Shown: positions 15,381 to 21,845 of the stretch, piece by piece | How positions within the stretch are numbered: position 1 is the stretch's first letter | Layout of the letters: every line of letters begins with the position of its first letter | The notes under the pieces: generated by a model | What the model saw: the letters and a program-made list of their open reading frames with translations, nothing else | What the model was told of the DNA's origin: nothing | Databases searched by the model: none | Origin: JANNFX01 sp031380225 | GTDB lineage: Bacteria; Pseudomonadota; Alphaproteobacteria; Rhizobiales; Hyphomicrobiaceae | Direction: 5' to 3' | NCBI GenBank assembly: GCA_031380225.1 | Contig: JANNFX010000207.1 | Coordinates: forward strand, 1 to 31,251 | DNA length: 31,251 nucleotides | Translations under genes and position numbers: made by a program

Positions 15381-15932
15381 ATGCGGCTCAACGAGATCAA
15401 AGACAACGAAGGCGCACTTAAGCGCCGGGTCCGCATTGGCCGCGGTATCGGTTCAGGTTGCGGCAAGATGGGTGGCCGCGGTGGCAAGGGCCAGACGGCA
15501 CGCTCAGGCGTTGCTATTGGCGGCTTCGAAGGCGGTCAGATGCCATTGCATCGCCGCTTGCCGAAGCGCGGCTTCAATGCTTGGCGTCCAGAGCACTTTA
15601 ACGAAATCAACGTCGGTGCCCTTCAGCGCGCCGTCGAAGAAGGCAAGCTCAAGGCTGGCCAGGCAGTTGACGTGAAGGCTTTGGTCGAAGCAGGCTTGTT
15701 GCGCCGCTTGAAGGATGGCCTGCGCATTCTCGGCGACGGCGAAGTCAAATCGAAACTTTCAATTACCGCAAATCACGCCTCAGCTTCGGCCCGCGCGGCG
15801 ATTGAAAAGGCTGGCGGCTCGATCACCCTCCTTGAAAAGAAGGTCCTTGAGGCCGATGTAGCCAAGGCTAAGAAGACCGCCGCCAAGAAGGCCGGCACAC
15901 AGAAAAAAGCTGGCGACAAAGCCGCCGGCTAA
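15381..15932 (+). CDS. rplO: 50S ribosomal protein L15, with Lys/Ala tail
   Basis: L15 is a late-assembly protein with a long Gly/Arg-rich N-terminal arm: 'RIGRGIGSGCGKMGGRGGKGQ', then 'GGFEGGQMPLHRRLPKRGF'. The globular part ends near 'ASASARAAIEKAGGSITLLE'. A Lys/Ala tail (KKTAAKKAGTQKKAG) follows, making 183 residues against about 150-160 in short relatives. The ATG at 15381 gives the family start MRLNEIKDNEGA and is preceded by GAGGAG (15366-15371). An in-frame codon at 15345 would add unrelated residues. Confidence 0.96.
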   Translation: MRLNEIKDNEGALKRRVRIGRGIGSGCGKMGGRGGKGQTARSGVAIGGFEGGQMPLHRRLPKRGFNAWRPEHFNEINVGALQRAVEEGKLKAGQAVDVKALVEAGLLRRLKDGLRILGDGEVKSKLSITANHASASARAAIEKAGGSITLLEKKVLEADVAKAKKTAAKKAGTQKKAGDKAAG

Positions 15933-16018
15933 AGGCCGCAACCGGCTAAACCCGGGCGGTAAAGCATAATGGAAATGTGCGAGCGCGAGAGTGAGGCGCA
16001 CGTCCGGAGAGACTAAAG

Positions 16019-17371
16019 ATGGTATCCGCTGCAGAGCAGCTTGCCTCAAATCTCAACTTTGGCGCTTTTGCCAAAGCTGAAGAACTCAAGAAGCGCATCC
16101 TGTTTACGCTGGGAGCGCTTCTGGTTTATCGATTTGGCACCTTCATTCCGCTGCCGGGCGTCGACACGGTCGCCTTCGGCAAAGCATTCCAGAACCAAGC
16201 CGGCGGGTTGCTCGGCATGTTCAACACGTTTGCTGGCGGTGCCGTCGAACGTATGGCGATCTTCGCGCTGAATATCATGCCGTACATTTCGGCATCGATC
16301 ATTTTGCAGCTGGCAACGTCTGTAGTTCCAGCACTCGAAACCCTCAAAAAAGAGGGCGAGGCGGGCCGCAAGCAGATCAACCAATACACGCGATATTTGA
16401 CCGTCGCACTTGGCACATTGCAGGCCTATGGCATCGCGCTCAATCTTGAAAGTTCGCCTAATCTGGTGGCGGATCCAGGACTGTTTTTCCGGCTTTCTAC
16501 CGTGGTGACGCTGGTCGGTGGCACCATGTTCCTGCTGTGGCTGGGCGAACAAATCACGCAACGCGGGGTTGGCAACGGCGTGTCGTTGATCATCTTCGCT
16601 GGAATTGTTGCTGGCTTGCCGTCGGCGCTCGCGGGTTTGCTTGAAATGTCCCGCACCGGCTCGTTATCGCCGGTTATTCTGATCGGGCTTATGGCGCTGA
16701 TGCTGGCTGTCGTCGCGGCGATCGTCTACATTGAGCGCGCGCAACGGCGGGTGCTAATCCAATATCCGAAGCGTCAGGTCGGCAACAGGATGACCCAGGG
16801 CGATGCTTCGCATTTGCCGCTGAAGCTGAACTCATCGGGCGTTATTCCGCCGATTTTCGCCTCATCGTTGTTGCTGCTCCCCATCACCATCGCGCAGTAT
16901 TCGAGTTCCACCGGCGGCGGCCCTGAGTGGCTGAATGCCGTGGTTGCAGCGCTCGGCCAAGGCAAGCCGCTGCACATGCTAGCTTACGCGCTGCTGATCA
17001 TCTTCTTCGCGTTCTTCTATACCGCGGTGGTGTTCAACCCCAAGGATACCGCCGACAATCTGCGCAAACATGGCGGCTTTATTCCCGGTGTTCGCCCTGG
17101 CGAAAGAACTGCCGAATACCTTGACAACATCTTGACTCGTATCACGGTCGTTGGCGCACTTTATCTCGCGGCGGTTTGCGTGTTGCCGGAATTCTTGATT
17201 TCATATGCGGCTTTGCCGTTCTACTTCGGCGGCACGTCGTTGCTGATCGCAGTCAGCGTGACCATGGATACGGTCGCTCAAATCCAGAGCCACTTGCTCG
17301 CCCACCAATACGAAGGCCTGATCAAGAAGGCCAAGCTACGCGGCGCGACCAATAACCGGGGCCGCCGATGA
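16019..17371 (+). CDS. secY: Sec translocon channel subunit SecY
   Basis: SecY is the ten-helix inner-membrane channel for export and membrane insertion of proteins, working with SecE, SecG, SecA and the ribosome. At 450 residues it is full length. Family features are 'LGALLVYRFGTFIPLPGVD' (helix 1), 'IFALNIMPYISASIILQL' (plug/helix 2 region), 'EGEAGRKQINQYTRY', and the cytoplasmic loop 'NPKDTADNLRKHGGFIPGVRPG' with the conserved Arg. GGAGAGA lies before the ATG. The 86-base gap after rplO holds no strong structure. The stop overlaps the adk start (ATGA), suggesting translational coupling. Confidence 0.98.
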   Translation: MVSAAEQLASNLNFGAFAKAEELKKRILFTLGALLVYRFGTFIPLPGVDTVAFGKAFQNQAGGLLGMFNTFAGGAVERMAIFALNIMPYISASIILQLATSVVPALETLKKEGEAGRKQINQYTRYLTVALGTLQAYGIALNLESSPNLVADPGLFFRLSTVVTLVGGTMFLLWLGEQITQRGVGNGVSLIIFAGIVAGLPSALAGLLEMSRTGSLSPVILIGLMALMLAVVAAIVYIERAQRRVLIQYPKRQVGNRMTQGDASHLPLKLNSSGVIPPIFASSLLLLPITIAQYSSSTGGGPEWLNAVVAALGQGKPLHMLAYALLIIFFAFFYTAVVFNPKDTADNLRKHGGFIPGVRPGERTAEYLDNILTRITVVGALYLAAVCVLPEFLISYAALPFYFGGTSLLIAVSVTMDTVAQIQSHLLAHQYEGLIKKAKLRGATNNRGRR

Positions 17372-17976
17372 AGTTGATCCTTCTCGGGCCTCCCGGAGCC
17401 GGCAAAGGGACGCAAGCAGCACTCATGGCTGCCAAGCATGGCCTGGTCCAACTGTCGACCGGTGATATGTTGCGCGCCGCAGTTAAGGCTGGCACTGAGA
17501 TTGGCCGCAAGGCTGAGGCTGTGATGAAGAGCGGCGGGTTGGTCTCGGACGAGATCGTTATCGGCATCATAGCCGAACGCATTGAGCAGCCCGACTGCGC
17601 CAAAGGGTTCATTCTCGACGGTTTCCCACGCACGCTGCAGCAAGCCGACGCGCTGGGCGCACTTTTGAATGAAAAAGGCAAAGCTCTCGACGCTGTAATT
17701 GAACTCCAAGTGGATGACGGGATCTTAATTTCGCGCATCGAAAACCGGGCCAAGGAAACGGTTGCGGCCGGTGGCACGGTCAGGGCTGATGACAACGCCG
17801 ATGCGCTCCGGACCCGGCTGATGGCCTATTACCGGGAAACGGCGCCGTTGATCGGTTATTACCATGCCTATCGCTTGCGACGGCCGGTTGACGGCATGGC
17901 GCTAATCGAGATGGTAACGGAACAAATAGAGGCCGTGCTGGCGAGTGTCAGAACGGCCAGCGTCAAAACGGCTTGA
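17368..17976 (+). CDS. adk: Adenylate kinase
   Basis: Adk converts ATP plus AMP to two ADP and keeps adenine nucleotides in balance. The P-loop is GPPGAGKGT (7-15). The AMP-binding segment 'STGDMLRAAVKAGTEIG' and 'DGFPRTLQQADAL' are canonical. The LID region is short, with 'ENRAKETVAAGGTVRADDNADALRTRL', and has no zinc Cys cluster. This is the alphaproteobacterial short-LID form (202 residues). The C-terminal end (ASVRTASVKTA) is less conserved. It is coupled to secY by overlap, a common arrangement. Confidence 0.97.
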   Translation: MKLILLGPPGAGKGTQAALMAAKHGLVQLSTGDMLRAAVKAGTEIGRKAEAVMKSGGLVSDEIVIGIIAERIEQPDCAKGFILDGFPRTLQQADALGALLNEKGKALDAVIELQVDDGILISRIENRAKETVAAGGTVRADDNADALRTRLMAYYRETAPLIGYYHAYRLRRPVDGMALIEMVTEQIEAVLASVRTASVKTA

Positions 17977-18191
17977 TCTGCGAGGGTTGGGTGAGTTGAC
18001 GAAAAGGTGGCGGTCAAGTTAGAACGACGCGTTTTCAGAACGCAGGATGTTCGAGATTGGCTCGCCGGAGGGAAAAGCCGGGGTCCGATCTCGCATTGCG
18101 TTGCGAGGTGGTCAGCTCCGGCCGGTCGAAGCCTCCAATTGCAGAACTTTGAAGACGAATAAGGCCAAACGGCAAGACTTAGGAGATAGAC
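17977..18191 (+). promoter_or_regulatory. Structured leader and possible promoter of the alpha operon
   Basis: This 215-base gap has a weak promoter candidate: GTTGAC (17995-18000) with TAGAAC (18020-18025), 19 bases apart. Three stems are visible. The first is GCGTT/AACGC (18029-18043). The second is CGAGATTGG (18052-18060) with CCGATCTCG (18085-18093). The third is CTCGCA (18090-18095) with TGCGAG (18102-18107). The last two share 18090-18093 and so cannot form together. In E. coli S4 binds a pseudoknot in the equivalent leader; similarity of role here is inference. Confidence 0.45.
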
Positions 18192-18566
18192 GTGGCTCGT
18201 ATCGCCGGTGTGAATATCCCGACCCAAAAGCGCGTGATCATCGCGCTGCAGTATATCCATGGGATCGGCCCGAAGTTTGCGGCAGAGATTTGCAAAAAAG
18301 TCTCGATCCCCGCCGAGCGCCGCGTCAGTCAATTGACCGACGCCGAGGTTCTGCAAATCCGCGAAGCGATCGACCGCGATTACACCGTCGAAGGCGATCT
18401 GCGCCGCGACGTTGGTATGAACATCAAGCGTCTGATGGACCTCGGTTGCTACCGCGGCCTCCGTCATCGTAAGGGCCTACCGGTCCGCGGCCAGCGCACC
18501 CACACCAACGCCCGCACCCGTAAGGGCAAGGCGAAGCCGATCGCCGGCAAGAAGAAGGCCTCGTAA
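18192..18566 (+). CDS. rpsM: 30S ribosomal protein S13
   Basis: S13 forms bridges between the 30S head and the 50S subunit and contacts P-site tRNA through its C-terminal tail. The 124-residue protein reads MARIAGVNIPTQKRVIIALQ, then 'YIHGIGPKFAAEIC', 'GDLRRDVGMNIKRLMDLGCYRGLRHRKGLPVRGQRTHTNARTRKG' features and the basic end KAKPIAGKKKAS. Translation starts at a GTG with AGGAGAT about 6 bases upstream. It is the first gene of the alpha operon. Confidence 0.96.
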   Translation: MARIAGVNIPTQKRVIIALQYIHGIGPKFAAEICKKVSIPAERRVSQLTDAEVLQIREAIDRDYTVEGDLRRDVGMNIKRLMDLGCYRGLRHRKGLPVRGQRTHTNARTRKGKAKPIAGKKKAS

Positions 18567-18676
18567 TCCAGAGCTGGTTTGGCGAATTACGCCGACTGGC
18601 TGCACGATACATTCGTTTTTGAAAAAATCGGCCGCTAAGGCCACCCGTTCAGGCGGGTATGGGAGTTGCAGGACTA

Positions 18677-19084
18677 ATGGCAAAAGAGCAGCAGCAGGAA
18701 AAGGGCCGCGCGAAAGTTCGTAAGCGCGAGAAGAAGAATATTACGTCGGGCGTGGCTCACGTGAATTCGACCTTCAATAATACCATGATCACCATCACGG
18801 ACGCGCAGGGCAATACGCTCGCTTGGTCGTCGTCTGGCACTATGGGTTTTAAAGGATCGCGCAAGTCGACACCTTTCGCCGCTCAGATGGCCGCCGAAGA
18901 TGCTGGCAAGAAGGCTCAGGAGCACGGCGTCAAGATCCTCGAAGTCGAAGTGACGGGCCCGGGTTCTGGCCGTGAATCAGCACTTCGCGCGTTGCAGGCC
19001 GTTGGCTTCCAGATCACGTCGATCCGCGATGTGACGCCGATCCCTCACAATGGCTGCCGTCCCAAGAAGCGCCGCCGCGTTTGA
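18677..19084 (+). CDS. rpsK: 30S ribosomal protein S11
   Basis: S11 lies on the 30S platform and helps place mRNA at the E-site. The sequence has 'ITSGVAHVNSTFNNTMITITD', 'AWSSSGTMGFKGSRKSTPFAAQ' and ends 'TPIPHNGCRPKKRRRV', the family terminus. The ATG at 18677 (MAKEQQQEKGRAK) is preferred over one at 18659 because relatives start with MAK. The ribosome signal before it is poorly placed, so 18659 is not ruled out. The 110-base gap after rpsM holds short stems such as GGCG/CGCC and GGCC/GGCC. Confidence 0.95.
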   Translation: MAKEQQQEKGRAKVRKREKKNITSGVAHVNSTFNNTMITITDAQGNTLAWSSSGTMGFKGSRKSTPFAAQMAAEDAGKKAQEHGVKILEVEVTGPGSGRESALRALQAVGFQITSIRDVTPIPHNGCRPKKRRRV

Positions 19085-19092
19085 TTTTTCCT

Positions 19093-19199
19093 AGCCGGTG
19101 TTCGCGCCGGCTGCATGCGTTTTAACGTGCCCACCCACGCCCCGTGGGCACGTTCCTGTGACGATGGTGCGGACCAGGGACCGGTCTCGGGCAAGACCG
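19093..19199 (+). promoter_or_regulatory. Three successive hairpins between rpsK and rpoA
   Basis: The stems are AGCCGG/CCGGCT (19093-19112, 6 bp), AACGTGCCCAC/GTGGGCACGTT (19124-19154, 11 bp, perfect, 9-base loop) and CGGTCT/AGACCG (19182-19199, 6 bp). None is followed by a T-tract. Together they fill most of the 139-base gap and end 24 bases before the rpoA start codon. They may set the ratio of rpoA to ribosomal-protein output. Confidence 0.6.
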
Positions 19200-19223
19200 C
19201 TCTCCAACCCAAAAGAGGCCAAC

Positions 19224-20249
19224 GTGGTCAACATCCTTCAGAAGAACTGGCAAGACCTGATCAAGCCATCGAAGCTGCAAATTTCCAGCGGCCGCGATCG
19301 CACGCGCGTTATTACGGCTGTCGCTGAGCCGCTTGAGCGTGGTTTTGGCATGACGCTCGGCAACGCTCTGCGCCGTGTGCTGTTGTCGTCGCTGCAAGGC
19401 GCCGCCATCAAGACCATTCAAATTGACGGCGTACTGCATGAGTTCTCATCGATTCCTGGCGTCCGCGAAGACGTGACCGACATCGTTTTGAACATCAAGG
19501 AAGTTGCGCTGCGCATCCATTCGGAAGGTCCGAAGCGGATGGTTCTGAAGAAAGAAGGCGCGGGCCCGGTCAAGGCTGGCGATATCGAAGCTGGTTCAGA
19601 CGTTGAAATTCTGAACCCTGAGCATGTCATCTGCCATCTCGATCAGGGCGCAAGCCTGCGCATGGAACTCGTCGCTGACATGGGTAAGGGTTACGTTGCT
19701 GCCGATCGCAACCGTCCGGATGACGCGCCGATTGGTTTGATCGCCGTCGACTGCCTCTATAGCCCGGTCAAAAAGGTCTCCTACAAGGTTGAGAACACCC
19801 GCGAAGGCCAGATCCTCGATTACGACAAGCTGACGATGTCGGTTGAAACAGACGGCTCGGTCCGCGCCGAAGATGCAATCGCGCTTGCTGCCCGCATCCT
19901 GCAAGACCAGCTCGCCGTCTTCATCAACTTCGAAGAACCGAAGCGTCCGACCGAAGAGAAGGTTCACCCTGAACTGTCGTTCAACGCCGCCCTCCTCAAG
20001 AAGGTCGACGAGCTGGAACTGTCGGTGCGTTCGGCAAACTGTCTGAAGAACGACAACATCGTTTACATTGGTGACCTCATTCAGAAGACCGAAGCCGAGA
20101 TGCTGCGGACGCCGAACTTCGGCCGCAAGTCGCTCAACGAAATCAAGGAAGTGCTGGCGGCTATGGGCCTCCATCTCGGCATGGAAGTGCCGAACTGGCC
20201 GCCGGACAATATTGAAGAATTGGCCAAGCGCTTTGAGGATCAATATTAA
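19224..20249 (+). CDS. rpoA: RNA polymerase alpha subunit
   Basis: Alpha dimerises to start RNA polymerase assembly, and its C-terminal domain touches promoter UP elements and activators. The N-terminal domain has 'AEPLERGFGMTLGNALRRVLLSSLQGAA' and 'FSSIPGVREDVTDIVLNIK'. The C-terminal domain has 'LELSVRSANCLKNDNIVYIGDLIQK' with the DNA-contacting Arg, and 'GRKSLNEIKEVLAAMGL'. The length from the GTG at 19224 is 341 residues, near the usual 335-340. That start has GAGG (19215-19218) 5 bases upstream and gives (M)VNILQKNWQDLIKP. The ATG at 19098 or 19164 would add a non-conserved Arg-rich stretch encoded by the hairpins. Confidence 0.95.
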   Translation: MVNILQKNWQDLIKPSKLQISSGRDRTRVITAVAEPLERGFGMTLGNALRRVLLSSLQGAAIKTIQIDGVLHEFSSIPGVREDVTDIVLNIKEVALRIHSEGPKRMVLKKEGAGPVKAGDIEAGSDVEILNPEHVICHLDQGASLRMELVADMGKGYVAADRNRPDDAPIGLIAVDCLYSPVKKVSYKVENTREGQILDYDKLTMSVETDGSVRAEDAIALAARILQDQLAVFINFEEPKRPTEEKVHPELSFNAALLKKVDELELSVRSANCLKNDNIVYIGDLIQKTEAEMLRTPNFGRKSLNEIKEVLAAMGLHLGMEVPNWPPDNIEELAKRFEDQY

Positions 20250-20320
20250 GTGAGTGGGGAATAGTGAGTAGCGAATAGGCAAAGACCTACTACTCACTAA
20301 CACCTACTCACTACTCACTT
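20248..20320. repeat. GTGAGTAG-type inverted repeat element between rpoA and rplQ
   Basis: TAGTGAGTAG (20262-20271) is an exact inverted copy of CTACTCACTA, which occurs twice (20290-20299 and 20304-20313). The outer arms AAGTGAGT (20248-20255) and ACTCACTT (20313-20320) also pair. The arms contain direct repeats of CTACTCACT. The unit starts inside the rpoA stop codon. Sequences of the gaatagtgagtagcgaatag kind recur between genes in Hyphomicrobiales genomes, by general recollection. The remaining bases to rplQ (20321-20375) show only a weak AAGGG ribosome site. Confidence 0.75.
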
Positions 20321-20375
20321 CGAAAAAAGCGGAACCACAGAAGTCCGCAAACATAACCACAAGGGTACCTAAAAC

Positions 20376-20807
20376 ATGAGACACGGAAAACTGGGGCGGC
20401 GCTTCGGCCGCCACGCTGGGCACCGGCAAGCTATGTTCTCGAACATGGCTGCGGCGCTCATCAAACACGAACAGATCGTCACCACATTGCCGAAGGCGAA
20501 AGACCTGAAGCGCGTGATGGACAAGTACATCACGCTTGCAAAGCGCGGCGACTTGAACTCGCGCCGCCTCACCGCTTCGCGCCTTCGCGATGAAGAAATG
20601 ACCAAGAAGTTGTTCGACGTCTTGGGCCCGCGCTACAAGAGCCGTAATGGCGGCTACTGTCGCGTGTTGAAGGCGGGCTTCCGCTTCGGCGATAGCGCGC
20701 CGCGCGCCGTTATCGAACTCGTTGACCGCGATGTGTCGGTCAAGGGCAAAGATGATAGGGCTCGTTCTGAGGCTGAAAAGAAAGCCCGCGAAGAAGCAGG
20801 CGCATAA
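20376..20807 (+). CDS. rplQ: 50S ribosomal protein L17
   Basis: L17 lies near the tunnel exit. The 143-residue protein begins MRHGKLGRRFGRHAGHRQAM and has 'AALIKHEQIVTTLPKAKDLKRVMDKYITLAKRGDL' and 'GGYCRVLKAGFRFGDSAPRAVIELVDRD', the family pattern. The tail EAEKKAREEAGA is charged. It closes the alpha operon, and a terminator follows about 190 bases downstream. Confidence 0.97.
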   Translation: MRHGKLGRRFGRHAGHRQAMFSNMAAALIKHEQIVTTLPKAKDLKRVMDKYITLAKRGDLNSRRLTASRLRDEEMTKKLFDVLGPRYKSRNGGYCRVLKAGFRFGDSAPRAVIELVDRDVSVKGKDDRARSEAEKKAREEAGA

Positions 20808-20817
20808 TCTGCAATTT

Positions 20818-20870
20818 ATACCGGCGCGCCAAAGTTTTGACTCTTCCATTTCTGGACGGCGCGCCGGTAT
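20818..20870 (+). repeat. Perfect 13-bp inverted repeat downstream of rplQ
   Basis: ATACCGGCGCGCC (20818-20830) pairs with GGCGCGCCGGTAT (20858-20870) around a 27-base loop. Each arm holds a GGCGCGCC octamer. It begins 11 bases after the rplQ stop and has no T-tract. It may protect the 3' end of the alpha mRNA. The bases from 20871 to 20990 hold no gene that I can support. Confidence 0.7.
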
Positions 20871-20997
20871 CGTCCTTCGCTTTGCGCGCGGCGACACGCG
20901 TTCCCCCGCAAGGGGACTTCCAAGTGGTCGCGCGAGCCGGCCGCCGCGCGCCGCCAGCCTCGAGGCGCGTTAAAACTTTTGACCGCTGGTATTACTT

Positions 20998-21035
20998 AAA
21001 AAAAACCGCTCCGGTGATGACGCCGGGGCGGTTTT
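20998..21035. terminator. Bidirectional intrinsic terminator between rplQ and the convergent SRPBCC gene
   Basis: AAAACCGCTCCGG (21002-21014) pairs with CCGGGGCGGTTTT (21023-21035), one T-G pair, around an 8-base loop. On the minus strand the hairpin is followed by eight T's, which makes a strong terminator for the convergent gene at 21061-21630. On the plus strand the T run is shorter (four), so it ends the alpha operon less firmly. Confidence 0.9.
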
Positions 21036-21060
21036 GTATTGGGCGGCGATTGCCGGCGCT

Positions 21061-21630
21061 TTACTTCTTGTAGTTGTCTTGCTTGCTGTCATCGACTTTG
21101 CCGCCGTCTTCCTTGGCGGTCATGGATTTGATGTTGTCGATGCCAGCTTTAAAGATATCTGTAATGACCTTGCGCGCTTCGTCCGCCGTCTTGCCGTCGG
21201 CCGGATCGAATACCGCTGACCAGGCAAAATTGATCTCGTCCAGGTCGTCGTCGTCAGGTGTCAAAGCGAACTGAGCCTGGTAATTCTTGACGGGAAGCGG
21301 GCTCTCGACGATCTCGTATTTGTAAAGCCCCTCCTTCATTTCAAGCTGCTTTTCCTTGATTTTTGCGCCGCCGTCTTTGAGCGTGAGCGTGCGATAGATC
21401 GTGTCGCCCTCTTTGCTTTCGACGCAGTCGCCGATGGCTGGATGCCAATCTTTGATGGAGCACCAGCCGCCGAACTTGGCCCACAGAGCGGTCTTTTCCT
21501 CGGCCATTTTGTCTGGATTGACGTCGACTTCGAGCTTTTTGCCAACAGCCACGCTGCCAGCGCTAGCGGCGGACGGCAGAAGGGCCAGGGCGCCCACGAT
21601 GAGAAGTGTTTTGAAGGACGTTTTCAACAT
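21061..21630 (-). CDS. Secreted SRPBCC/START-like superfamily protein
   Basis: The 189-residue protein starts with a clear signal peptide, MLKTSFKTLLIVGALALLPS, with likely cleavage after ASA (residue 24). The mature part resembles the SRPBCC (polyketide cyclase/START-like) fold: 'LWAKFGGWCSIKDWHPAIGDCV' followed by strands 'TIYRTLTLKDG' and 'YKYEIVESPLPVKNYQAQFALTP', then 'INFAWSAVFDPADGKTADEARKVITDIFKAGIDNIK', whose last helix would close a ligand pocket. The two Cys (GGWC and GDC) could form a disulfide in the periplasm. The ligand is unknown. The ribosome site is GGAG with 7 bases to the ATG. It is transcribed towards rplQ and ends at a strong terminator. Confidence 0.75.
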   Translation of the reverse strand: MLKTSFKTLLIVGALALLPSAASAGSVAVGKKLEVDVNPDKMAEEKTALWAKFGGWCSIKDWHPAIGDCVESKEGDTIYRTLTLKDGGAKIKEKQLEMKEGLYKYEIVESPLPVKNYQAQFALTPDDDDLDEINFAWSAVFDPADGKTADEARKVITDIFKAGIDNIKSMTAKEDGGKVDDSKQDNYKK

Positions 21631-21777
21631 TCAGGAACTCCGATTTTATTGCGCGCAGCAGGGCGTAGGTCAGCAGGCTCAGTTGTGTAACAATGTACCA
21701 TAACTATGGCGGAACCCCGGCCGAGTCCAGCGCCAGGTGATCACAAACTCTCGATCTTGGTGCTGCGACGGGATGAT

Positions 21778-21806
21778 CTTCATCTGGTCAGCACTGGAGC
21801 CTATAT
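21778..21806 (+). promoter_or_regulatory. Predicted promoter of the Do-like protease gene
   Basis: CTTCAT (21778-21783) and CTATAT (21801-21806) lie 17 bases apart; the -10 is a perfect match to the alphaproteobacterial consensus and the -35 a partial one. A start near 21813 would leave a leader of about 33 bases. The 215-base gap is shared with the divergent SRPBCC gene, whose own promoter I could not pin down. Confidence 0.5.
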
Positions 21807-21845
21807 AGTCGGCACTGCAGCATCGGAATTGAAGGACATCTGGAT

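Noticed and set aside
18047..18472. Plus-strand ORF running from the rpsM leader into rpsM in another frame
   Set aside because: The rpsM frame is certain, and the leader part of this ORF is Arg-rich with no family resemblance.
20837..21073. 78-codon ORF between rplQ and the terminator
   Set aside because: It is made of translated inverted repeat and terminator sequence and has no ribosome site.
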